Shown here: positions 1 through 8,396 of the stretch, piece after piece
Layout of the letters: each line of letters opens with the position of its first letter
Position numbering within the stretch: position 1 is the stretch's first letter
From: Xiheimicrobium sp033763395
GTDB lineage: Bacteria > Myxococcota > Myxococcia > Myxococcales > Myxococcaceae
Length of the DNA: 64,000 nt
Assembly (NCBI GenBank): GCA_033763395.1
Contig: JANRKQ010000241.1
Span: 1-64,000, forward strand
Direction of reading: 5' to 3'
Translations under genes and position numbers: made by a program
Notes under the pieces: model-generated
Database searches by the model: none
Told to the model about the DNA's origin: nothing
Seen by the model: the letters and a program-made list of their open reading frames with translations, nothing else

Positions 1-1241
1 ACTTTCAGCGCCTCGGCGAGCGAGAGGTTCACCTGGCGGAAATGCTGCCGCGGGAGGTTGTTGTCGATCTGGTTGCCATTGCCCCACACACGGAAGCCCA
101 TGGTGCGCTCGATGGCGCGCGAGACGCCGGTGGCGCAGAGCCCGAGGCCCCGGTAGCCGCCCATCGACAGCGCGACCGAGCGCCCGTTCGCCACCAGCCG
201 CCGCATCTCGTTCGTCACCTGGATGCCGCCCCTCGCCTTCGAGAGCGCCTTCATCTTCGCGAGCTGATGCGCTCCAATCTTCCCGTCGCGCTCGAGGTCG
301 TGCTTGCGCTCGAAGGCCTTCACCGCCTGCTCGGTGGCCTTCGTGAAGTGGCCGTCCACCTTGCCCGGGTCGAAGCCCAGCTTCTTCAGCAGCTGCTCGC
401 TCTGCTTCACCGCGGCGCTGCGCTCGCCGAGGGCTTGCGCGGGGCTGGCGGCCTCGTTCGAGAGGATGAAGCTCGTCTTGAGGCGCTTCCAGGTGCGGGC
501 GTCGACGGTGCCGGTGTCGGGGAGGCCCGACGCACGCTGAAAGGCCTTCACCGCGCCCTCGGTGCGCTCGTCGAACTGTCCGTGCACGTGCTCCGGGTCG
601 TACCCGGCGGCGCGCAGGTGGCGCTGCACGTTGACGACGACGTTGCCCTTCTCACCGGGCGCGATGCCGTTCGCCGCGGCGCGCGTGGTGCGGGCGTCGA
701 GCTGCTTCTGCACCTGGGTGGGCGCGAGGCGGCGGCGATACGGGTCGTGCTTCAGGGCGGCGACCTCTTCGCGGAGAATGCGCTGGCCCCGCTGCCCGAG
801 CGCGCCCGCGTCGTTGCGAATGTTCGGCTGGTCCTTCTTGAAGGCCTTCACCGCCTCGAAGGTCTCGCGCGAGAAGACGCCGTCGGCGCGGCCGACGTCG
901 TAGCCGAGCGTCTCGAGGCGGCGCTCGATGGTCTCGATGGCGCCGCTCTTCTGGCCGACGGAGACGAGGCCCTTCGACGCCGAGTCCATGCGGCGGTCGA
1001 CGTGGACGAGCTTCGCGAGCGTCGCGCGGTCGGCGAGCGCGGTCTGCGGCAGCTCCCATGCGGCCTGGAACTCGGTGAGCGCACGGGTGAGGGCGGGCGT
1101 GACGGTGCCGTCGACCGAGCCGGGGTTGAAGCCCGCGCGGCGCAAGAGCCGCTCGGCCGTGCGCACCTCCACCCGAGTCGGGCTGGGAGGCGTCGGAATG
1201 ACGGGGGTTTGGGGACGAACGGGAGCGATGGGACCAGGCAT
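1..1241 (-). CDS. Peptidoglycan-binding repeat protein, 3' end outside window
   Basis: Open from an ATG at 1241 with GGAGGT just upstream; no stop before the window edge, so only the N-terminal 413 residues are visible. Four tandem PG_binding_1-like units of about 55-75 residues each carry the family pattern of two short helices, a G-x-V/A-D-G turn and a T-x-x-A-V-K-A-F-Q/E helix. The segment after the fourth unit contains G-L-C-A-T-G-V, resembling the active-site Cys neighbourhood of NlpC/CHAP-type cell-wall peptidases; this is inference because the domain is cut off. The N-terminus is Pro-rich (MPGPIAPVRPQTP) and shows no signal peptide, so export, if any, must use another route. It is divergently placed from the copper monooxygenase gene. 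Confidence 0.8.
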   Translation of the reverse strand, partial: MPGPIAPVRPQTPVIPTPPSPTRVEVRTAERLLRRAGFNPGSVDGTVTPALTRALTEFQAAWELPQTALADRATLAKLVHVDRRMDSASKGLVSVGQKSGAIETIERRLETLGYDVGRADGVFSRETFEAVKAFKKDQPNIRNDAGALGQRGQRILREEVAALKHDPYRRRLAPTQVQKQLDARTTRAAANGIAPGEKGNVVVNVQRHLRAAGYDPEHVHGQFDERTEGAVKAFQRASGLPDTGTVDARTWKRLKTSFILSNEAASPAQALGERSAAVKQSEQLLKKLGFDPGKVDGHFTKATEQAVKAFERKHDLERDGKIGAHQLAKMKALSKARGGIQVTNEMRRLVANGRSVALSMGGYRGLGLCATGVSRAIERTMGFRVWGNGNQIDNNLPRQHFRQVNLSLAEALK

Positions 1242-1415
1242 GGCGACCTCCGTGTGCGGATGTACGGAATGGTCGGCGTGAGGCGATTCTCAGTCCATGC
1301 GACACCTCGTCAACGCCGCTGACAAACTGCCAGGAATCTTCTCGCAACCATCTTGAAGGTCGCTTCGCCTCGAAAAGACCGCTCGCGGTACTGTCTTGAG
1401 CCTCCAGGGCCCTCC

Positions 1416-2654
1416 ATGACACGTCTCCTCCCCCTCGCCCTCCTCGCCGCCTGCGCGGGCCCCGCCTCGAAGGCCGAGCTGCCGGTGGCGAAGCCCGCGA
1501 AGCCCTTCACCACCTCGTGGCACCGCGACGTTCAGCCGCTCGTCGAGCTCCATTGCCGCAACTGCCACACGGTGGGCGGCATCGGCACGTTCACCCTCGA
1601 CACCTTCGAGCAGGCCCAGGCGGTGCGCGACGCGATGGCGTCGTCGGTGAAGCAGGGGCGCATGCCGCCGTACCCCGCGGCCGCCGACTGTGGAGGCCCC
1701 TTCGTCGACGAGAATCGCCTCACGCCGGCCGAGGTGGCGCTCTTCGAGACGTGGGCCCAGGAAGGTGGCCCCGAGGGCGACCCGGCGGACGCGAAGGTGG
1801 TGATGCGGCCCGCGCCCGAGGTGCTCTCGACCGTCGACCTCACGCTGCAGGCGAGCGCGCCGTACCTGCCGAAGGGCGTCGACGACTACCACTGCTTCGT
1901 CATCGACCCGCAGCAGACCGAGTCGCGCTTCCTCACCGGGTACGAGGTGGTGCCGGGCACGCGCACGCAGGTGCACCACGTGAACCTCTTCTCGGCGACG
2001 CGCGCCGAGGCCGTCGCGAGGGACATGGGTGAAGCCGGAGAGGGTTACACCTGCTTCGGCAGCTCGGGCCTGGCCAGCCAGAACATGGTGGGCGCGTGGG
2101 CGCCGGGCGCGGCGGTGGTGAACTTCCCGAAGGGCACCGGCATTCAGCTGCCGCCCGACCGCGTGCTGGTGATGCAGATTCACTACAACGTCAGCACCGG
2201 CGCGCCGCTGGCCGACCGCACCACGGCGCGCTTCTCGTACGCGACGCAGGTGGTGCAGAGCGCGCTCGTCATTCCCATCGCCGACAACAGCTTCACCGTG
2301 CCGCCCAACGTGACGGACTTCACGCCGCGCAATCACCCCTATCCGCTGGTGAATAACCTCATGTTCGGAGGCCTCCCCATCACCGCGCGGCTGTGGGGGC
2401 TGGGTGCGCACATGCACACGCGCGGCACGCGGGTGACGGTGGCGCACGACTCGGGCTGCGTGCTCGACATTCCGAAGTGGGACTTCAACTGGCAGCGGCA
2501 GTACTTCCGCAAGACGCCGCTGACGGTGCGGCCCGGCGACCGCCTCACCATCACGTGCACGTGGACGAACGAGACGAGCCAACCGCTGCGCTGGGGCGAG
2601 AACACCGAAGACGAGATGTGCATCGCCTTCCTGTACGTGACGACGTCGACGTGA
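1416..2654 (+). CDS. Lipoprotein with cytochrome c motif and PHM-like copper monooxygenase domains
   Basis: The 412-residue product starts at the ATG at 1416, which places a lipobox (L-A-A-C, Cys13) directly after the hydrophobic signal; an upstream in-frame ATG at 1353 would add 21 non-signal residues. Residues 34-115 form a cytochrome c-like domain with a CxxCH motif (C47, C50, H51) and a candidate axial Met83. The rest resembles the copper type II ascorbate-dependent (PHM/DBH) monooxygenase fold. All six expected copper ligands are visible: H187, H188 and H256 for one site; H332, H334 (HMH) and M401 (DEM) for the other. Such enzymes hydroxylate C-H bonds with O2 using single-electron donors. 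The fused heme would be a plausible donor on the envelope; substrate unknown. Confidence 0.85.
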   Translation: MTRLLPLALLAACAGPASKAELPVAKPAKPFTTSWHRDVQPLVELHCRNCHTVGGIGTFTLDTFEQAQAVRDAMASSVKQGRMPPYPAAADCGGPFVDENRLTPAEVALFETWAQEGGPEGDPADAKVVMRPAPEVLSTVDLTLQASAPYLPKGVDDYHCFVIDPQQTESRFLTGYEVVPGTRTQVHHVNLFSATRAEAVARDMGEAGEGYTCFGSSGLASQNMVGAWAPGAAVVNFPKGTGIQLPPDRVLVMQIHYNVSTGAPLADRTTARFSYATQVVQSALVIPIADNSFTVPPNVTDFTPRNHPYPLVNNLMFGGLPITARLWGLGAHMHTRGTRVTVAHDSGCVLDIPKWDFNWQRQYFRKTPLTVRPGDRLTITCTWTNETSQPLRWGENTEDEMCIAFLYVTTST

Positions 2655-2658
2655 CGCC

Positions 2659-4224
2659 CTACAGCCCGCCCATCTCGTAGCTGGTGGGCACGTCGACGCG
2701 GAAGGCGAAGTCGATGGAGCGCTTCTCCTGGGCCTTCAGCGGCACCTTCCACGTCGCCACGCCCGAGGCCTTGTTCACCTGCGCGCCCGCCGTCGTCTTC
2801 TCGCCGAGGGCCACCTCGATGTCGTTCACCTCGGCCACCGGCAGGTGGTCGGCCACCGTCACATCCACCGGGCCCTTGCCGTAGTTCGCCAGCTCGAACC
2901 GGTACGCGTAGGTGAAGCGCTTCTTCGAGTTGAAGACGCCCGTGTCCTTCTTCAGCTCTTCGACGACGGTGCGCTTCACCCGAATCGAGTCTTCCAGCCC
3001 GAAGGTGAGCGTGAAGGCGGCGCCCTGGGCCACGCGCTCGAGCGCGTAGCGGCCCACCATGCCGCCGGAGCGGAACGCGTCGACGGGCCCCGGCAGCAGC
3101 GGCCAGCCGCCGGTGTTGGACAGCTCGGCCACGCGGAAGGCCACCGGGTACAGCTTCGGCATCACCTTCAGCTCGAACGCCGCCGCCAGCTTCGTCGCGC
3201 CGACGAAGAGGCGCACCGCGGCGCCATCGCCGGGCACCTTCGCCGCCTCGGGCACCTCGAGCTGCACCGACAGCCCCTGGTTGCGTGCGACGAGGCCGCC
3301 TTCGCCACCCGAGGGCGCCACCGAGCCCGCCACACTGGCCGTCTCGACGTACTCCTCGCGGCGCGTCAGCACCTTCTTCGTTTCCTGCCGCTCGCTGGCG
3401 CCCAGCAGCAGCTTCGTCATCGAGGGCGGCGTCGCGTTCTGCGAGGGCACCGCCGTCGACAGCGTCAGCTTCACGCCCTGCCAGTCCTCGCCCGTCACCT
3501 GCGTCACCGTCGCGTAGGTGGACAGCTCCACGGCCTTGCCCGCCTCGTTCGCGCGCGCCTCATAGGCCGGCGTCCACGAGGCGCCAGCCACCAGGTAGGT
3601 GAGCGACAGCGTGGTGGAGCGCCCGGCCGCGCACGACACCAGCACCTCGACGCGCCACGACTGCTGCTCGGCGCCTGCGCGCACCTCGTCGAGCTGCCGC
3701 CGGACGTCTTCGAGGGTGCGGTTGAGGGCGCGTCGCTTCGCGCGGAGCTCCGCCGCGGTCTTCGCCATCGCCACCTGGAGCGCCAGCGGCGTGTCGAGCG
3801 CGCTCTGCCAGGCCTTCACGTCCGGGCGCTCGGCGGCGAACTCCTTCATCAGGCCCTGCTCTGCGACGCTGAAGAGCTTGCGGCCGAGGCTCCGCTGCGA
3901 CTCGGTGCGGATCAGCTGGTCGTCGAGCGCGCGGGCCTCGTCGCCCAGGGCCTCGAGCCGCGCCTCGAGCGCCTGGGCCTTCTCGCCGAACAGCTTCTCC
4001 TGCTTCACCAGCTCGGCCCGCAGCCCGTCGACGGTGCCCTCGGGCACGGTGGCCCGGAACGAGTCCTGGGCGGCCGAGGGCGGCACGTTCTCGAACACCG
4101 TCCCCGTGCGCGTGCCACACGCCACCGACACCTGCCGCGTCACCTGGGCGCGGTCCGGGTACACCACCACCACGTCGGGCGCCGTCGTCGACGAGAGCAC
4201 CACCGTCACCAGCGTCGTCATCAT
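2659..4224 (-). CDS. DUF4139-domain protein (MuiA-like), second of coupled pair
   Basis: A 521-residue protein starting at tandem ATGs (4224 and 4221); the first forms an ATGA overlap with the stop of the upstream homologue, indicating translational coupling. Short hydrophobic N-terminus (MMTTLVTVVL) consistent with export. The order is typical of the mucoidy inhibitor MuiA family: N-terminal DUF4140-like beta segment (VVVYPDRAQVTRQV), a long coiled-coil region (about residues 70-190), then DUF4139 with S-W-T-P-A-Y-E and G-E-D-W-Q-G-V-K-L-T-L-S-T. The C-terminus ends in beta-rich sequence. Biochemical function is not established for the family. It is clearly a diverged duplicate of its neighbour rather than a copy. 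Confidence 0.85.
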   Translation of the reverse strand: MMTTLVTVVLSSTTAPDVVVVYPDRAQVTRQVSVACGTRTGTVFENVPPSAAQDSFRATVPEGTVDGLRAELVKQEKLFGEKAQALEARLEALGDEARALDDQLIRTESQRSLGRKLFSVAEQGLMKEFAAERPDVKAWQSALDTPLALQVAMAKTAAELRAKRRALNRTLEDVRRQLDEVRAGAEQQSWRVEVLVSCAAGRSTTLSLTYLVAGASWTPAYEARANEAGKAVELSTYATVTQVTGEDWQGVKLTLSTAVPSQNATPPSMTKLLLGASERQETKKVLTRREEYVETASVAGSVAPSGGEGGLVARNQGLSVQLEVPEAAKVPGDGAAVRLFVGATKLAAAFELKVMPKLYPVAFRVAELSNTGGWPLLPGPVDAFRSGGMVGRYALERVAQGAAFTLTFGLEDSIRVKRTVVEELKKDTGVFNSKKRFTYAYRFELANYGKGPVDVTVADHLPVAEVNDIEVALGEKTTAGAQVNKASGVATWKVPLKAQEKRSIDFAFRVDVPTSYEMGGL

Positions 4225-6170
4225 GGGCGCACCTCGGTCTGGTAGAGCTGCCAGCTCTTCGGCCGCTTCACCTGGTAGCTGAAGCGCAGCGTCTGCTTCT
4301 CGTTCGCCTTCAGCGTCAGGCGCCACTCGAGGTGGCCCTTCGCGGCGTCTTGAATCGCCAGCGGCGCCGACTCGAGCAGCTTCGTCTCGACGTCCTTCTG
4401 GTTGGGCTGCGGCAGGGGCCACTGGTCGAACACCCGCAGCGCCACCGGCGCGCGGTACGGGTTCACCAGCTCGAGCGTCACCGTGTACGTCGACACGTCT
4501 TCCTTCGAGACGAGGCCCTGGGTGGCGTCGATGACGGCCACGTTGCGCACGGCCTTGATGGCGCGGTCGAGGCCCAGGGGGAGGGTGACGGTCTCTCCGG
4601 GCGAGACGAGCTTGAGCTGCGCGGTGCCGGCCGGGTCGGCGCCCACCGAGAGCGTGGCGGGGCCGCCGGGCAGCACCTGCTGCGAGGGGTTCTTCAGCTC
4701 CGCCGAGAGGAACGCGTCTTTCGCGAGCGCGGGGTAGAGGCGGCGCTCGACGACGACGGGCCACTGGCCGCTCCACAGGGCGACGCGCCGGGCGCCGCTC
4801 GCCGAAGGAATCGTCTCGCGCTGCCGGGACGGGAAGGTGAGGTCGTACCCGCCCGCGAGCGTCACTGGAGAGTCGGCCCCGTAGACGGGTGGGCGCCAGG
4901 ACGAAGGCGGCGAGAGGCTGAAGCTCGCGACGGGCTGGGGCGGGCCGCTGCTGCGTGAGAGTGACGAGGTCGAGGCCACCGTCACGCTCTCGGCGCGGTC
5001 GAGCTCACCCTCGACGTCCTCGTCCGCGAAGTTGAAGGGCCTGCGCTCGGCCTGCGCGGGGGCCCGGCCGGGCGCGAGCGCCAGTGGGGCCGGTGGAGGG
5101 GGTGGTGGCGCGGCTGGTTTGGGCGGTGCCTCTTTCTTGCGGAGCTTCTGGGCCGACCGTTGGGATGGCTCGTCGTACCTCGGCTCGCTCGGCGCCTCGG
5201 GCGTGCGCAGCGGAACGGCCTGGCCTGTCACCCGCGCCAGCCACCCACGCACCAACACCTCTTCCGAGCGCAGCATCGGCGCTCTCGGTGGCGTCGGCAG
5301 GGGCCGCACGTATTCCTGCATCGGCGTCGGCGTGGGGATGAAGCGGTCGGTGGTGCCAATCTTCCAGGTGAGGAGCTTCGGCGCCTTCACCGCGAGCGCG
5401 GGAATGGCCGTCGACAGCGTCAGCTGCGCGTCGTCCCAGTCCTCGCCGGACTCCTGCGACACGAGGCCCGCGAGCGAGACGGTGACGACGCTCTTCTCGG
5501 GGTCGAGCTGCACGTCCCAGGTGGGGGTCCAGCGGGCGTTGCGCATGAGGTACGAGACCGACACGGTGGCCTGGCCGCCGCCCGCCAGCACCGCGCGCAC
5601 CTGCCACCCGCTGCGGGACTCGGGGTTGCCCAGCTTCTCGGCGCGCAGCTGCAGGGCCTCGCGCTTCTTCGTCACGGCGCGCTGGGCCAGCTCGACGTCG
5701 CGCAGCTTCTTGAGCGCCGCCTCGAGCTGCGCGGCCTGGAACTGGAGCGCCTGGTTCCACCCCTGGGGCGCCAGCCGGGGCGCGGGCTTCACCTGGTCCA
5801 TCACTGGCAGCGTGGGCTGGAGCTGGCCGAGCAGGTCGCGCTGGAGCCGGTGCGCGTCGGCCTCGTGCGAGAGCCGGTCGAGCTCGGTGTCGACGGCCTC
5901 GAGCTCGGCGAGGAGCTGCTTCGCCTCCGCCGTGCGGAAGGCCTCGGGTGACAGCCGCTCGAGGTCGACGCGGCGCACCTCGGCGCCCTGCGCTTCGACC
6001 CGCACCGAGGCGGCGTCGATGGTGTCGGGCAGCGGGGGGAACTCGATGGTGCCCGGGGCGGTGACGGTGGCGGTGCGGGTGACGCGCGCCTGGTCGGTGA
6101 AGACGGTGACCTGGCTCACCGGCGCGGGCACGGCGACGAGCAACAACAGCGGTGAGAGTGGAATGGGCAT
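4221..6170 (-). CDS. DUF4139/DUF4140-domain protein (MuiA-like), first of coupled pair
   Basis: A 649-residue exported protein with signal-like N-terminus (MPIPLSPLLLLVAVPAP). It contains DUF4140 (about residues 18-110, VTVFTDQARVTRTATV), a coiled coil (about 110-180), and DUF4139 beginning near N-A-R-W-T-P-T-W with G-E-D-W-D-D-A-Q-L-T-L-S-T. A proline/alanine-rich low-complexity insert (about residues 340-375) splits the C-terminal half. The same domain order is found in MuiA-family proteins linked historically to mucoidy in gamma-proteobacteria, but no enzymatic role is known. It shares an ATGA junction with the downstream homologue, so both are probably made together and may form a complex (inference). 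Confidence 0.85.
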   Translation of the reverse strand: MPIPLSPLLLLVAVPAPVSQVTVFTDQARVTRTATVTAPGTIEFPPLPDTIDAASVRVEAQGAEVRRVDLERLSPEAFRTAEAKQLLAELEAVDTELDRLSHEADAHRLQRDLLGQLQPTLPVMDQVKPAPRLAPQGWNQALQFQAAQLEAALKKLRDVELAQRAVTKKREALQLRAEKLGNPESRSGWQVRAVLAGGGQATVSVSYLMRNARWTPTWDVQLDPEKSVVTVSLAGLVSQESGEDWDDAQLTLSTAIPALAVKAPKLLTWKIGTTDRFIPTPTPMQEYVRPLPTPPRAPMLRSEEVLVRGWLARVTGQAVPLRTPEAPSEPRYDEPSQRSAQKLRKKEAPPKPAAPPPPPPAPLALAPGRAPAQAERRPFNFADEDVEGELDRAESVTVASTSSLSRSSGPPQPVASFSLSPPSSWRPPVYGADSPVTLAGGYDLTFPSRQRETIPSASGARRVALWSGQWPVVVERRLYPALAKDAFLSAELKNPSQQVLPGGPATLSVGADPAGTAQLKLVSPGETVTLPLGLDRAIKAVRNVAVIDATQGLVSKEDVSTYTVTLELVNPYRAPVALRVFDQWPLPQPNQKDVETKLLESAPLAIQDAAKGHLEWRLTLKANEKQTLRFSYQVKRPKSWQLYQTEVRP

Positions 6171-6286
6171 GGGCTCCCCTTCGGCTGGCCGGCGGGTGAA
6201 CGCCCTCGGGCCGGCCGGGGTTCCACCACGGAGCGAGGGCGCTCACCACGAGATGATGCGGGCGCCACCGAGGCAGTCGGCCCCGG

Positions 6287-6919
6287 TTGTCGCAGGGGCC
6301 ACGCCTTGACACACTCACGCGCGTGCAGGAGCCCACGCAGACCGGAACCACGGCGGCGAGGTGCCCGGTTCACGCCGCGAACGCGACCGGAAGCTGCCAC
6401 CGCTGCGGTCGCTTCGTGTGTGCGCAGTGTGCACGAACGCTCGGTGGCGGGACGTTCTGCGAGACGTGCGAGCCCCAGCCCCGCGCCTTCGGCGGCTGGT
6501 TGATTCTCGCCCTGGTGGTGCTCTTCGCGTCGCCACTCAAGGTCGTCGCGGTGGTGGTGCCACTCGCGCTCGAGGTGGCGGACCTGGACGACCTGGCGAT
6601 GGTCTTCGACGCGGAGAACGCCGAGTGGCGCCGCGTGGCGGTGTTCAACGTCGCGACGAGCCTGCTGTCGGCCGTGGTGGCGGGCGTGACCCTCAACCAC
6701 GCGCTCCGCAAGCGCCAGAAGGCCATCGGGTGGTTTCAGGCCTTCTTCGCGACCAACCTGCTCGTGAACCTGTCGCTCCTCATCTTCGAGGCCGTGTCGC
6801 GGTCGCCAGGCGCTCCGGTCCCCGCGTGGGGAAGTCTCGTGTGGCCCTTCGTCGTCTCCATCGCGTGGCTCCAGTACTTCCAGAGCAACCCGCGGGTGAA
6901 GGAGACCTTCGTTCGCTGA
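6287..6919 (+). CDS. B-box-like zinc-binding membrane protein (DUF2569-like)
   Basis: About 210 residues from a TTG at 6287; a GTG at 6323 is an alternative start giving 198 residues, and no strong ribosome site distinguishes them. The N-terminal 30 residues after that contain a B-box-like set of metal ligands (C-P-x-H, C-x-x-C, C-x-x-C, C-x-x-C), typical of small zinc modules placed before membrane segments in myxobacteria. Four hydrophobic helices follow, beginning with G-G-W-L-I-L-A-L-V-V, a pattern resembling DUF2569-type integral membrane proteins. Divergent from the MuiA-like pair across a 116-bp gap. Function unknown. Confidence 0.7.
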   Translation: MSQGPRLDTLTRVQEPTQTGTTAARCPVHAANATGSCHRCGRFVCAQCARTLGGGTFCETCEPQPRAFGGWLILALVVLFASPLKVVAVVVPLALEVADLDDLAMVFDAENAEWRRVAVFNVATSLLSAVVAGVTLNHALRKRQKAIGWFQAFFATNLLVNLSLLIFEAVSRSPGAPVPAWGSLVWPFVVSIAWLQYFQSNPRVKETFVR

Positions 6920-7003
6920 AGGGGTTGGCTCACCGGCACTTTCGTCGGCCCCGCGGCAGAAATTGAGGCCCGTGCGCGCTTCGGCAAGGCGTACAATCGC
7001 CTG

Positions 7004-7780
7004 ATGACGACGACTGCCGCAGTGCTCATGACGCTGGTGTTGTCTGCTCCCGGTGATTGGACCCGCGTCGGTCCGAAGGGCGCCTGGGTCGCGACGCTCG
7101 GAGGCACCTCGCTCGACGGAAAGCTGTACACCATCGAGTCGACCGGAGCGCTCTACTCGACGGATCCCAGCACCGGCGCGTGGAAGCGCATCGGCAAGCC
7201 CGAGTTCGGCAACACGCGGTGGATGATCGGCGTCGCGGGAGCGCTCTACTCGATCGAGGACGACGGCTCGCTGTACCGCATCGATCCCGACAACGGCTCG
7301 TGGAAGTCGGTCGGCGAGAAGGGCGCCTGGCGGGGCACCATCGCCATCACCGAGCTGGACGGGAAGATCTACACGGTCGAGTCGAGCGGCATTCTCTTCG
7401 TCACCGAGCCCGCGACGGGCGCGTGGAAGAAGATCGGCAAGCCGGAGTTCGGCAACACCGCCGTGCTGCGTGGCCTGAACGGCATGCTCTACAGCATCGA
7501 GAAGGACGGCAGCCTCTTCGCCATCGACCCCAGGACCGGCACGTGGTCGCAGAAGGGCAAGAAGGGCGAGTGGGGCCCGACCATCGCTATCGCAGCGCTC
7601 AACGGGAAGCTCTACACCGTCGAGACGAGCGGCAAGCTGTATGTCACCGAGCCAACCACCGGGGCGTGGAAGGCGATCGGAAAGCCCGAGTTCGGCGCCA
7701 CCAGGCGCATGTTCGGCGTCGGCAAGAAGCTCTACACGCTCGAGAACGACGGCAGCCTGTACGCCGTGCAGACCGAGTGA
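7004..7780 (+). CDS. Secreted tectonin-like beta-propeller protein
   Basis: A 258-residue protein with a short signal peptide (MTTTAAVLMTLVLSAPG) and then only repeats. Units alternate two flavours: one with W-x-x-(I/V)-G-K-P-E-F-G-N-T and one with K-G-x-W-x-x-T-I-A-I, each followed by G-x-L-Y-x-x-E-x-x-G-x-L-Y/F and a D-P/E-P-x-T-G-x-W turn. Six such strands-sets are visible, enough for a closed six-bladed tectonin/tachylectin-type propeller. Proteins of this fold bind carbohydrates or lipopolysaccharide; a role in surface recognition or predation is inference. The ATG at 7004 is the only start that places the signal peptide at the N-terminus. Confidence 0.75.
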   Translation: MTTTAAVLMTLVLSAPGDWTRVGPKGAWVATLGGTSLDGKLYTIESTGALYSTDPSTGAWKRIGKPEFGNTRWMIGVAGALYSIEDDGSLYRIDPDNGSWKSVGEKGAWRGTIAITELDGKIYTVESSGILFVTEPATGAWKKIGKPEFGNTAVLRGLNGMLYSIEKDGSLFAIDPRTGTWSQKGKKGEWGPTIAIAALNGKLYTVETSGKLYVTEPTTGAWKAIGKPEFGATRRMFGVGKKLYTLENDGSLYAVQTE

Positions 7781-7831
7781 GCTGCTCGGCGGAGGTGCGC
7801 GGTGAAGGGCGCCATCGCGAACGGAGCGTAC

Positions 7832-7846
7832 CGACTGCAGCAGTCG
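7832..7846. repeat. Perfect short inverted repeat between convergent genes
   Basis: CGACTGC-A-GCAGTCG lies in the 106-bp gap between the convergent propeller and Cys-rich lipoprotein genes. As RNA it would fold with five pairs and a five-base loop. No T-run follows on either strand, so a terminator role is only possible, not shown. Confidence 0.3.
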
Positions 7847-7886
7847 TGCGCGTCAACGACGACGGTGTGACGTCACTGGCAGCCCG

Positions 7887-8249
7887 TCACCCCCATGACG
7901 TGCCTCCGCGGCAGGTGAGGGAGAGGGTGCCTCCGGACGCGAGCGCGTTGCAGGCCCCTTCGCAGGTGATGGCGCACGTGCCCGACGTGCACGTGATGTT
8001 CGAGCCTGCACCCACCGTGTGCGTGCACGACTTGCCGTCGCAGCTGACGCTGCAGTTCGCCCCGCAGGTGCCGGTGCAGGTCGCGTTCGAGCCGCACGAG
8101 AAATTACAGCCTGACGTCGACGCGCTACAGGTGTCGAAGCCGCACGACTGGTCGGCTGCGCAGACGCAGTTCGAGCCCGAGCACACCGTGCCGCACGCGG
8201 AGCCGACCAACACCACCAACGACAACCCAACGAACAGGAGTTGCTTCAT
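7887..8249 (-). CDS. Small cysteine-rich lipoprotein
   Basis: A 120-residue protein with a lipoprotein signal (MKQLLFVGLSLVVLVGSAC; lipobox G-S-A-C, Cys19). The mature part has 18 Cys in about 100 residues including the lipidated one, spaced mostly as C-x(3-5)-C with many Ser, Gly and Thr. No His cluster or known metallothionein signature is visible. The pattern fits a small disulfide-rich surface protein; metal binding is possible. The Cys-to-Gly repeats suggest growth by internal duplication of a short C-x(3)-C unit. Function unknown. Confidence 0.75.
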   Translation of the reverse strand: MKQLLFVGLSLVVLVGSACGTVCSGSNCVCAADQSCGFDTCSASTSGCNFSCGSNATCTGTCGANCSVSCDGKSCTHTVGAGSNITCTSGTCAITCEGACNALASGGTLSLTCRGGTSWG

Positions 8250-8396
8250 ACGTTCCCCTCGAGGCAGGCCGGGCGGAAGTCGCCCGGTCGCTCGCTTCTG
8301 AGCCGGTCGGAGAACGGCAGGGTCTGCTCATCACACTGGTGCCGAAACGTCAGCGACCGTGCGCAGGCATGACGGCCATCATGTCTTTCGCCTGGC

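Noticed and set aside
42..1322. Long plus-strand open frame (426 codons) over the first gene
   Set aside because: It is an Arg/Ala/Leu-rich antisense shadow of the peptidoglycan-binding gene, which has real repeats and a ribosome site.
6992..6997. TACAAT as a -10 box before the propeller gene
   Set aside because: It is only seven bases before the ATG and no -35 element lies 16-18 bp upstream.
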